From the NCBI GenBank assembly GCA_033085395.1, contig JANQBS010000439.1:1-23201 (forward strand): a stretch of DNA of 23,201 nucleotides, read 5' to 3'. Below, one piece after another: positions 1 to 7,630 of the stretch. The translations under genes were made by a program, and so were the position numbers. Under the pieces are notes generated by a model, which was not told where the DNA came from, searched no databases, and saw only the letters and a program-made list of their open reading frames with translations. Every line of letters starts with the position of its first letter. The first letter of the stretch is position 1. This stretch comes from Xanthoparmelia taractica (Eukaryota > Ascomycota > Lecanoromycetes > Lecanorales > Parmeliaceae).

Positions 1-940
1 ATTTAAGAAAGTTATTATATATTTATAATTATTATAAAAAGAATAAAATAAATCTTAAATATTACTATAAATTAGATCGTTTTTTTAACGTCTCGATTCG
101 ACGTAACGCTTATATCTTTTCACTCTTATATTAATAATATTATATAATTCATAAATATCTTTAAAAAGTGAGATAATAAAACTTATCTTAATATATATTT
201 TAGCTAGCTTCTTAATATTCTAATAACTTAAATAATTATAATAACTATATTATATTCGCGAGATCTTTTTATTAATTTAAGACTCTAAGATATTAATATT
301 AATAATAAGAATACTTATAATAAATAAAAACTTATTATAAGCGAAAATATGTTTATTAATTATTATTAAGTATATTAAGATATCTATTTAATATCGAGCG
401 TATAAAGTTAATTACGCTAACGCTTGAAAATAATATTATATTTCTCGATATCGATCTCGTTAGATATAAGAAAAAGAATAATTTTTTAATTTTTTAACTA
501 TCTCTAAGAAATTAGATTAAACTTATTAATTAATACGTATTAAATATTATTAATAATTAAGATACGTTTATTCTTAAATCTCTTATACTTTAATTAAATA
601 TACTTAACTTTCTTAATTATAATAAAATCTATAATCTTATTAATTTTAATTAATCTAATAAATAAAATAAAGATATAAAAAATCGAATAATCTTAAATTA
701 TATATTAAGAGTATACGTAATCGATAAATTATAGCGTCGATAATATAATAATTATAAATATTACTAAGATCTTTATTATTATTTTAAATATCGTTAACGT
801 CTTAAAATAAGATTAAGAGATTCGATTTTAAAGAACTTAAAATTAAGCGATTAAATAAATTATCGCTAAGCTTAATTACTTGATATACATCACGAAGCTA
901 TAGATCGTCGATAATTTAATATATATTATAATAATAGCGA
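1..940 (-). pseudogene. copia pol remnant (protease to integrase start) of copy A
   Basis: Reading the minus strand from about 940, the protease active site lies at 699-731. The decayed line reads stop-F-I-D-Y-V-Y-S-stop-Y-I, which aligns with the copia pattern W-(x)2-D-S-(G/A)-(A/C)-S-x-H-(I/M) once C-to-T and G-to-A changes are allowed. The catalytic Asp codon (GAT at 720-722) survives in this copy, while B and C have AAC there. The left edge of the window cuts the integrase core just after the strand matching Y-K-Y-I-I-T-F-L in copy C. Many stops are present and no product is possible. Family assignment is firm. Exact domain borders are estimates. Confidence 0.75.
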
Positions 941-1900
941 CTTCGATAATAGACTTTTAAGAGAAATTATTTTTATTTTTATTATCTTTATCTAAGAAGT
1001 TCTTTTCTTTATAATTATTATAAACTTTACGATTATTACGATTATCTTAATTATATTTATTATCTTTTTTATTATTATTATCTTTAAATTTTAAATATAA
1101 ATATAAAATAATATATTCGAAAGCGTTATATTAGTTCTTTTTATAATAATATTTATAGATTTAAATATAAGTGCGAGATTTATTAATATAAGCTCTCGAC
1201 TAAATCTTATCTTCGAAATAATCTTCGATAACGATCAGAGTAATTATACTCTATAGAGTATACGTAAAGATATTATTAATTAACGCGATTAATACTTATA
1301 CTTTAACGATAATAATAGAGCTTATAAGATTTATAATAATATTAATTAATTTTATAATAATATAATTTAGATTAAATTTCGACTGGTTATTATTATTAAA
1401 AATATTATAAGTTTAATTATATTATTCGTAATATAAGTTATAGACTAAGTTTAAGCTCGAGTAAAAGTAATAAATTTTTTAATTCTTATTAAAATAAATC
1501 TTAAAACATTAAATATTAAACTCTTTTAATATAATTTTAAGAATTATTATTATATTTCGCGAGAATAACGTTATTTATATTCTTAAAAATAAAGTTAAAA
1601 ATATTAAAATCCTAAAACTTAAAATTCTTAAGGATCGTTTAGATATCTTTAATGTTGATTTTATTCTTAATTATAAAGCGAGCGTTTCGCTTATAACGAG
1701 ATTTAAGTATAATATAAATTCTATTATAAGCTTATTTTTACGTCTTAATTTTCTTAATAATAATAATATCGTCGCTAATAATAATTAAGATTATAAAATT
1801 TTTAGCAATATATTATTAAATACTTAAAAGCTTTAATTTATTCTTAAATTATTATCTTTATATTTAATAATTAAAGATATTTTTAAGTTTATTAATTTTA
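941..1900 (-). pseudogene. copia gag remnant of copy A
   Basis: This is the segment collinear with the gag frame read in B (about 11101-12095) and C (about 16676-17720). The Asn/Lys/Tyr-rich stretch before the nucleocapsid-like end lies near 970-1080. It holds only about two copies of the Y-N-N-Y-K-D-like unit, against four in copy C. At 940-970 the line K-V-Y-Y-R-S-R-Y-Y-Y-N-I-Y is at the place of a CCHC knuckle, but mutation makes the metal ligands uncertain. The capsid precursor role is inferred from family and position. Confidence 0.62.
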
Positions 1901-3126
1901 TTAAAATAACTTAAAAAGATTGAGATCTTAATCTCTTTAGTCGATATAATTAAAACTTAAAGTTCTTAAAATTAATAAAGTTAATAATATTAATAAATCG
2001 AGTTTCGCTTAAAAATTAAAGAGATCTGCGTTAAAGATTAACTTCGATAATACTTTAAAAATAGATTATTCTAAAATAAAAGTTAAATTAATAAGTGTAA
2101 CCAAGATATATTCGCTATCGATATCGCTATTCGATAGATTTATAAATATCTTAAGCGTATAAAAAAACTCTCTTTTTAATCTTAAGATTAATTTAATATA
2201 AGCGAGATCTTTATTATTAAAGAGCGGAGAAATAAATTAATATAATATAATTAATAGCGCTTTATTAAAATAATATTCTTATAAAATATAAGGATTTTAA
2301 TTTTAAAATAAATAATATGAACGAATAATAAGAAAGAGAGTTTTTAGTCTTTATAGATCTTAAGGACTTTTCTCTATCTAAGTTACACTAATTATTCTTA
2401 CCATTTTAATCTTTATTATTCTAATTATCTTAATTTAAGAATTATAATATATATTTTAATTATATATTTTTAATTTTTATTTGATTATATTCCTCTTAAT
2501 TAAGAGATTACTTATTTATATTAAAGACTTTCTTATTTTTATAATAAGGAGATTTAATTTATTTATCTTTAATTTTAATTTTTAATAAAATTTAAAAAGA
2601 TTAAACGTCTTCGCTCTAAGATTTATTTATTCTTTTTCTTCTTAACTTATTTAAATTTAATCTTCGCTTACGATAATTAAATAAATTAATTCCTTATCGT
2701 TATTATAAATATTACGTAATCAACTTTAGACTTTAAAGTTTATATACTTATTACTTAATTTAATATTTCGATATAATAAATAAGAGCGTATTTTTCTTTA
2801 TTTAGCGTATTCTACGTAGAGAAATTAATAGTACTTTAAAAATTTTCAATAGATATATAATTTTAATTAATCGCGTAGCGAGATTCGATATTATCGATCT
2901 TAAGATGTAAAGTCACGAGAAAGCGCTAAGCGATAAACTTTAGCCCTCGATTTAATAGCGAATTATAATTATTTAGATTCTATATAATTATTTTAAGATA
3001 AGAAATATTTATAATAAAGAAATTATTAAATAATCGCTATAGCGATGTCTAGCATCGCGATAAGTATCAAAGAGCCACAGTAATAGCGATAGATTATAAT
3101 ATAGCTAAATCATTGTCGGGTATAGC
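1901..3126 (-). other. long leader of copy A between primer site and gag
   Basis: This roughly 1.2-kb segment separates the primer-binding site from the recognisable start of gag. It is shared with copies B and C. It is AT-rich and heavily mutated, and no domain is recognised. Relative to B it lacks about 53 bp near 2620-2645. In B the same region can be read in one frame into gag (see the entry at 12096), so it may be an N-terminal extension rather than untranslated leader. Confidence 0.5.
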
Positions 3127-3140
3127 CCGGGCTTATAATC
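3127..3140 (-). promoter_or_regulatory. primer-binding site of copy A
   Basis: The plus strand reads CCGGGCTTATAATC directly against the LTR end, so on the element's own strand GATTATAAGCCCGG is the first sequence after the 5' LTR, where reverse transcription is primed. The same 14 nt stand next to LTR F, whose further sequence differs, and next to LTR C. The motif is not the usual TGG... complement of a tRNA 3' end. It fits the 3' end of a tRNA 5' half with a UAU anticodon loop. Confidence 0.6.
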
Positions 3141-3264
3141 TGTCAAAATATGAGGTAGGACATATAGTAGTTATATTGCCTAAGGAGTACTAGCTAGTAA
3201 AGCGAGATTATAAGGCACGCCTTAGCGTGTCACGTGATCTAGTCACGTGACCCGAATTTCAACA
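3141..3264 (-). repeat. 5' LTR of copy A (124 bp)
   Basis: The LTR starts TGTCAAAATA and ends TTTCAACA, giving the TG...CA ends of an LTR with short inverted termini. It matches LTRs at 4649-4773, 6808-6918, 13385-13508 and 15287-15410. It contains the inverted repeat CACGC-cttag-GCGTG-like at about 3216-3229 and a double CACGTG palindrome (arms GTCACGTGA at 3229-3237 and TCACGTGAC at 3243-3251). This LTR is among the less mutated ones and keeps the intact TG start. Confidence 0.88.
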
Positions 3265-3736
3265 TAATCGCTTTTAAAATCTAATTAAATTAAAATTATT
3301 TCTCTAAATCTTATTTTAAAAGAGCTATTCCCTAATTTATATAAGAATTAGCGTTTTAAGTACTTTATTTCTATTCGTCGCTACTACTAGTTACTATTAT
3401 TAAGTCTTATTTCTAGAACGATTCTCGCGTGAAGATCTTATAGTCGATTAAATATAGCTTAAAGAATTTTATTTGATTATTTTATTTTATTCTTATATAT
3501 TTTCTTCGTATATATTTATTAAACTTAATAGAAATTTTTTAAATAATCGTTTTTTAATAGAAAGTAAAATATTTATATAGAACATTAGAACGAATATTAA
3601 TATCTTTCTCTTTTCGATATAGTCGTTTTTTAGTCTTTACTTCAACTATCTATATTTCATGAGAGATAAGAAAGAGATAGAGGGGGAGGATTCTTCGCGC
3701 TAACCGCATTTGGGTTTTGAAATCCGTTAACTTTAA

Positions 3737-4526
3737 GGGTCTCTTTAACTATTAAATTCAGTCACATTTTTAGCTCATATTTTTAATATTCTAGTCTCAT
3801 GAAAACACGTATTATATTTAGTAGCTATATTCTAGCAATAATTGCTTACAAATTGTTAATTTCCTATTATTAAGAATCGAATATATAGAATATATCTAAT
3901 TTTCTTAAAAACAAGGTCGAGAACTTATTTTCTAGCGAATATACGCTAAGAAAGATCTATATTCATGAATTCAGGGCTATAATAGAGTTATATATGATAC
4001 TATAATAAAGAAGAAGAATAGTTAGCTAGCTGAGAAGGCCGTTGTTACTACTATTTTCACTGCTACTTAGTATTATTCCTCTCATTATGAAAAACAAGCA
4101 CGTCGTACTTCTACTCTAAGTGATTATAGCTATGTTTAAGAGCTTCTTTATTAAGGTTATATATCTATTATTTAGATAATCTTTCGTATATCACCGTATA
4201 CCCTAGGGAATCTTCAAGCCTAGCTATTTAATTATACTAATTTGACTTCATCTCGCCTTATTGAGATCATAAAGAAATTAACAATTTTTATTCAGACAGC
4301 AGGCCATGATTTTAGCAATGAATTAACCCTAACCCTAAGCTTATTCTTTGATACCTTATACTTTCACTAATTTAGCTACAATTAGATCACTAAATAAAAT
4401 CGTGAATATATTCTATAGAAGTTGTAAGTCTACTAGCTTTATTTCAAATTTTATATTTTTAGATATTAGCGTAATGAACTAGAATTCTTGAAAATGTAAA
4501 GTCGAATTTAATAGCCAAAGGGGCTC
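3737..4526. mobile_element. 790-bp terminal-inverted-repeat element, PIF/Harbinger-MITE-like
   Basis: Left end GGGTCTCTTTAACTAT and right end (reverse complement) GAGCCCCTTTGGCTAT differ only by transitions. The terminal repeat continues through TTAAATTC to about 27 bp, with patchy similarity further in (ACATTTT and ATTCTAGT blocks). Both flanks are TAA (3734-3736 and 4527-4529). Copy B has an unoccupied site at the matching place. A 3-bp TWA duplication with ends starting GG and containing TTTGG is typical of PIF/Harbinger and Tourist-like elements. I see no transposase, so a non-autonomous element is likely. It is visibly less RIP-mutated than the retroelements. It holds CCCTAACCCTAA at about 4326-4338. 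Confidence 0.68.
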
Positions 4527-4637
4527 TAAACCTCGTGTAAGTTATTCTACGTTCAAAAAAGACTCTCTAGTAGAAATTTCGATTTTTATACTAGTTACTC
4601 AACTTTTATAGAGAGTAGAGAGTCTACGAGAATACGC

Positions 4638-4648
4638 TCGAGGGGAAG
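4638..4648 (+). promoter_or_regulatory. polypurine tract of copy E
   Basis: The tract reads ctcGAGGGGAAG directly before the 3' LTR start TGTTGAAATT. Its position and purine run fit the plus-strand DNA primer of LTR elements. It sets the orientation of the whole family: the matching tract in B lies right of its left LTR as the complement (6919-6930), so B runs on the minus strand. Confidence 0.75.
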
Positions 4649-4773
4649 TGTTGAAATTCGGGGTCACGTGACTAGATTACGTGACACGCTAAGGCGTGCC
4701 TTATAATCTCGCTTTTCTAGCTAGTACTCCTTAGTCAATATAACTACTACGTGTTCTATTTCATATTTTGACA
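4649..4773 (+). repeat. 3' LTR of copy E (125 bp)
   Basis: It starts TGTTGAAATT and ends TTTTGACA, and keeps TG...CA at both ends. It is the reverse complement of LTRs A and B. The double palindrome is present at 4663-4685, but one CACGTG has become TACGTG through a C-to-T change. Downstream sequence from 4774 is unrelated to the element. Confidence 0.87.
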
Positions 4774-4998
4774 TTATTCTAATATTATATTCCAACACAT
4801 TATCTTGATATTACTCGTTATTCTAACGTATATATTATTCTAATATCACATATCAACGTACACGCGTATACACACACGTATATACACACACACATATATA
4901 TTATTCTAAGACTCCCCTGCCTTTATATCTAAATTATCTATAGTTCTTTAAGATATTCTTATTTCTTTTTAGTAATACGTTATTCTTAATATTTCAAG
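4774..4998. repeat. low-complexity spacer with a CA/TA microsatellite
   Basis: The phrase TTATTCTAA recurs several times (near 4775, 4818, 4831 and 4901), and a run of alternating CA and TA dinucleotides occupies about 4857-4902. The survival of many CpA sites here shows this spacer has escaped strong RIP. No gene or other feature is seen. It may belong to the leader of element F, which reads leftward from 5164, or be flanking DNA. Confidence 0.6.
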
Positions 4999-5084
4999 AT
5001 TTCTTTACGATGAGAATTCTTTGCAACGACGAGATTTCTTTGCGATAACGAGATTTCTTTGCGACGAGGTTTCTTTGCGATAAC
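4999..5084. repeat. minisatellite, five units of 16-19 bp
   Basis: Five successive units follow the pattern ATTTCTTTGCGATAACGAG, starting at 4999, 5015, 5034, 5053 and 5069. Units differ in length because GATAACGAG alternates with GACGAG. The array is moderately GC-rich and little affected by RIP. It lies on the leader side of LTR F, so it may be part of that element's 5' untranslated region. No coding role is evident. Confidence 0.72.
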
Positions 5085-5150
5085 TGCGTACCTGAATTAG
5101 TCTTTATAGAAAGCTAGCATCATAGCGACTTAGCCTCTATACCCTGCGAA

Positions 5151-5164
5151 CCGGGCTTATAATC
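5151..5164 (-). promoter_or_regulatory. primer-binding site of element F
   Basis: CCGGGCTTATAATC on the plus strand abuts LTR F exactly as in copy A, while the sequence further in differs from A, B and C. Sharing these 14 nt between two otherwise different families argues that they are functional. Left of it, 5085-5150 shows no further recognised feature. Confidence 0.55.
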
Positions 5165-5319
5165 TATTGAAAATCAGGTACGAGAAGTTAAGTTGCTTGA
5201 TTGAATGCACCCCTAAAGCAGACTCTACTTAATATATAAAATTAGGTGGCTGGTCAAGCGACTATCGCGAGAAGGCTGGGAATAATCCCTGCACCAACAT
5301 TGGGGGTCAAATTCCAATA
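5165..5319 (-). repeat. LTR of a second copia-like family, element F (155 bp)
   Basis: The segment starts TATTGAAAAT and ends AATTCCAATA. Allowing single G-to-A and C-to-T changes, the ends are TGTT...AACA with inverted termini, like the other LTRs. It is anchored by the shared primer-site motif on its left and by repeat X starting directly on its right at 5320. The interior is unlike the 124-bp family and comparatively GC-rich. No gag-pol of this element is recognised in the window, so it is a truncated copy with one LTR and some leader, or its body was displaced by copy E. Confidence 0.6.
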
Positions 5320-6159
5320 GAATATATATTTTAAAAGTATTTTCTTTATAATAAAAAAGACTTATATTATATTTAAAAGATTGAAATTGCGAAGAAAAAG
5401 AAGATATACGTCGAGAATCTCGCGAGAATTAATAAAGTCTTAAAGCTCGAGTATAAATTAACTTAGAAACTTAAGATCGATATACAACGTATAGACTTAT
5501 ATAATCTTTCTAATAAGAAGTCTAAGTAAAATTTTATTACGAAGATTAAGAAAGTTATTATTAAGAAAAAGAAGAGAAGAATCACGTGATATCGATATTA
5601 AAAAAATATCTATATCTCTAGAATTCTCGAATTTCTCACGCTTATTAAATATATATTCTTATTTTAAAGCTTTTAAAATTCGTCTAGAAGTATAAATTAA
5701 ATAGATCTAATATGATAGTTATAAAGAATAAGATCTCGATATATACTTCTAAGTATTAGAAATTAATCTTTATAATTCTTAATATTCTTAGAATACTCTA
5801 ATACGATAATTCGTTGATTCTTAATATAATTAAGTTATATTAATCTTAGATAAAATATTAAAATATTTAAAAAGATATATTAAGAACTTAAAAGAAGATT
5901 AAAGAGACTTAAAAATATCACTAAAAAGTAAAATTTATATAAGCGAGAATTTAGAGATAAATAAAACGTATATCTAAATATATTATTAAAATTATTCGTT
6001 TATAAAGTAATAATAAGTATCGAGAGAGTCGTAAGAGAGGAAATATACAACTCTATAATTTTATTAAGCGAATAAACGAGTATATAGATAACTATATAAA
6101 ACATTATCACTAAAAAATAAAGCTATTTAAGAATTTATCGAATTTGTAGAAATGCCAAG
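5320..6159 (+). repeat. repeat X, left arm of a large inverted pair
   Basis: The sequence is homologous, in inverted orientation, to 6169-6802 continued at 13514-13797. Examples are AACTTAAGATCGATAT near 5470 and GTTATTATTAAGAAAAAGAA near 5553, which reappear on the minus strand on the two sides of insertion B. One frame starting at 5377 is fairly open and very Lys-rich (motif I-K-K-K-K-R-R-I near 5565-5585). The later part reads as charged, possibly coiled-coil sequence. I do not recognise the family. The arm ends with ATGCCAAG at 6152-6159. Its start is cut by LTR F. Confidence 0.62.
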
Positions 6160-6168
6160 AATGCCAAG

Positions 6169-6802
6169 AGTTTTAGCGCTATCCAGGACTTTTAATACCG
6201 ATCTTCGTATTCTATTCTTATGTTCTTTATATAGCTACGTATATACTTATTCGCTCGCTCGATAGAGTTATATAATCGTATATTATCTTTCTTACGATCT
6301 TTTCTATATTCGTTATCTTTCTTAAGACGAATAATCTCGATAATATATCGAGGTATACGCTTTATTTATTTCTGAATTCTCTTCTACGTAAGCTCGTGAT
6401 TTCAGTAATATAATTCTTATTTTTTAATCTTTTTACGAGTTCTTAATATATCGTTTCGAGTAGTCTAACGTTTTATTTATAATTAATAAAACTCGATTAT
6501 ATTAAGATTCGAAGAGTTATCGCATTAAATCTTTTTAATAATATTAAATAATATATAAATCGCTTTCTAATACTTTAATACGTATATCGAGACCTTATCT
6601 TTTATAACTATTATGTTATATCGCTCTCGTTTACACTTCGAAGCGAATTTTAAAAGTTTCGAAATAAAATTTTATATTTAATTAGTAAGAAAAGCTTAAG
6701 AAATTCGAATATATATATTTTCTTCTAATAGTGATATTAGTTAATTTATTTCTTCTTTTTCTTAATAATAACTTTTCTAATATTAATAGTAAATCTTTAT
6801 TC
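6169..6802 (-). repeat. repeat X, right arm, inner part
   Basis: This is the minus-strand counterpart of the left arm, reading from 6802 down to 6169. The end next to 6170-6200 (ATCCAGGACTTTT, then GATCTTCGTA) recurs at 14703-14730. The arm is interrupted at 6802 by copy B and resumes at 13514. Between the two arms lie two tandem ATGCCAAGA units (6152-6169). Coding content is degraded and unassigned. Confidence 0.62.
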
Positions 6803-6807
6803 GAGCT
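6803..6807. repeat. target-site duplication of copy B, left
   Basis: GAGCT stands directly left of the LTR start at 6808. The identical GAGCT stands directly right of the other LTR at 13509-13513. Five bases is the usual duplication length for Ty1/copia integrases. It fixes both ends of copy B. Confidence 0.88.
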
Positions 6808-6918
6808 TGTTAAAATATAGAGTAGAACACATAGTAGTTGTATAGGCTAAGGAGTACTAGCTAGAAAAGCGAGACTATGAGGCACGCCTTAGCGTGTCAC
6901 GTGACCCGAATTTCAACA
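6808..6918 (-). repeat. 3' LTR of copy B (111 bp)
   Basis: It starts TGTTAAAATA and ends TTTCAACA. It is 13 bp shorter than the 5' LTR because one unit of the doubled CACGTG motif is missing. Only one GTCACGTGAC remains, at 6896-6905. The rest aligns base for base apart from transitions. Confidence 0.9.
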
Positions 6919-6930
6919 CTCTCCCTCGAG
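6919..6930 (-). promoter_or_regulatory. polypurine tract of copy B
   Basis: CTCTCCCTCGAG on the plus strand reads CTCGAGGGAGAG on the element strand, directly before the 3' LTR. It matches the tracts in E (4638-4648) and D (21748-21757). Confidence 0.75.
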
Positions 6931-7630
6931 CGCATCCTCGTAGACTTTCTATTCTCTATGAAAGTCGGGTAACTAATATAAAAGCCGGGTAATTAATGTG
7001 AAAATCGAAATATCCACTAAGAGATCTTTTGAACGTAGGGTAGCTTACACGAGATTCAAAGTTAATAGAATTTAAAACTTAAATACGATTAGTACGAAGA
7101 TTCTTCCTCTTTTTTTTATAAAAGATAAATAATTAAAGTAAAAAGAATAGATTAATGTGAAGATTAAAAACAACTATATCAAAAAGGGAAAGATACTAAT
7201 ATTCGTCTTAATATCTGATATAAATTTTTTATTTTTTATTAAAGAACAATTATTTAAAAAACTTCTTTTAAGTTTAATAAATATATATTTAAAAATTAAT
7301 AGCTACGAGATCGAAGAATATATATAAGGTGAAATGAAATAATTAAATAAAATTCTCCTAGCTGTATCTAATCGACTATAAGGTCTTCACGCGAGAATTA
7401 TTTTTAAAATAAAACTTGATAATAGTAACTAATAATAGCGGCGAATAGGGGTGAAATACTTAAAATGCTAATTCTTATATAGACTAGAGCCCCTCGAAAG
7501 AGCTCTATAAATTTAATAATCGTAATAATAATTATAAATAATTATAATAATAACAATAATAGCTAAATAGTAGCTTTTTTAAAATAAGATTTAAAAAATT
7601 AATTTTAGCTTAATTAGATCTCGAAAGTAA
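6931..7630 (-). other. 3' untranslated region of copy B
   Basis: This roughly 700-bp stretch lies between the end of pol and the polypurine tract. It is shared with the tails of E and C. B carries an extra AT-only tract of TAA/ATT trinucleotides at about 7510-7565 that C lacks. The segment nearest the LTR (6931-7080) is less mutated. I see no gene in it. Confidence 0.7.

Larger units (their letters stand above)
1..3264 (-). mobile_element. Ty1/copia retrotransposon copy A, 5' part, RIP-degraded
   Basis: The copy reads right to left from its 5' LTR at 3141-3264 and leaves the window in the integrase core. It is collinear with copy B: position 1 here matches about 10161 there, and 3264 matches 13508. 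Total length is about 80 bp shorter because of small deletions, one of about 53 bp near 2620-2645. Beyond its LTR the sequence switches abruptly at 3265 to the 3' untranslated region of a plus-strand copy (E), so A is inserted into E. The left end and its target duplication lie outside the window. No intact frame remains. TAA stops stand mainly where related proteins have Gln, as expected of CpA-directed RIP. Confidence 0.88.
3265..4773 (+). mobile_element. Ty1/copia copy E, 3' tail only, interrupted by a TIR element
   Basis: From 3265 the sequence matches the 3' end of copy C beginning at about 21193 (just after the end of pol). It follows C through the 3' untranslated region to about 3640, then follows the reverse complement of copy B up to a polypurine tract and LTR at 4649-4773. 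The gag-pol part must lie left of the window, displaced by insertion of copy A at 3264/3265. A 790-bp element splits the 3' untranslated region at 3737-4526. The rest of the untranslated region (3265-3736 and 4527-4637) shows no coding signal. Part of this tail (3640-4640) is less RIP-mutated than the pol regions. Confidence 0.82.

Noticed and set aside
4857..4902. A centromere or origin signal in the CA/TA-rich spacer
   Set aside because: It is a short simple-sequence microsatellite with no further structure. AT-richness of the whole window is explained by RIP.
4990..5090. A CRISPR array, because of regularly repeated 16-19 bp units
   Set aside because: Units are contiguous without unique spacers and vary in length, and the setting is a fungal transposon block. 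It is a minisatellite.
5101..5164. A tRNA gene, suggested by CCGGGCTTATAATC with a UAU anticodon-like loop
   Set aside because: No acceptor stem, D-arm or T-arm with the required bases surrounds it, and the motif abuts an LTR in several elements, so it is a primer-binding site complement.
7510..7565. A separate insertion in the 3' region of copy B
   Set aside because: The extra bases are plain TAA/ATT trinucleotide expansion without ends or flanking duplication.
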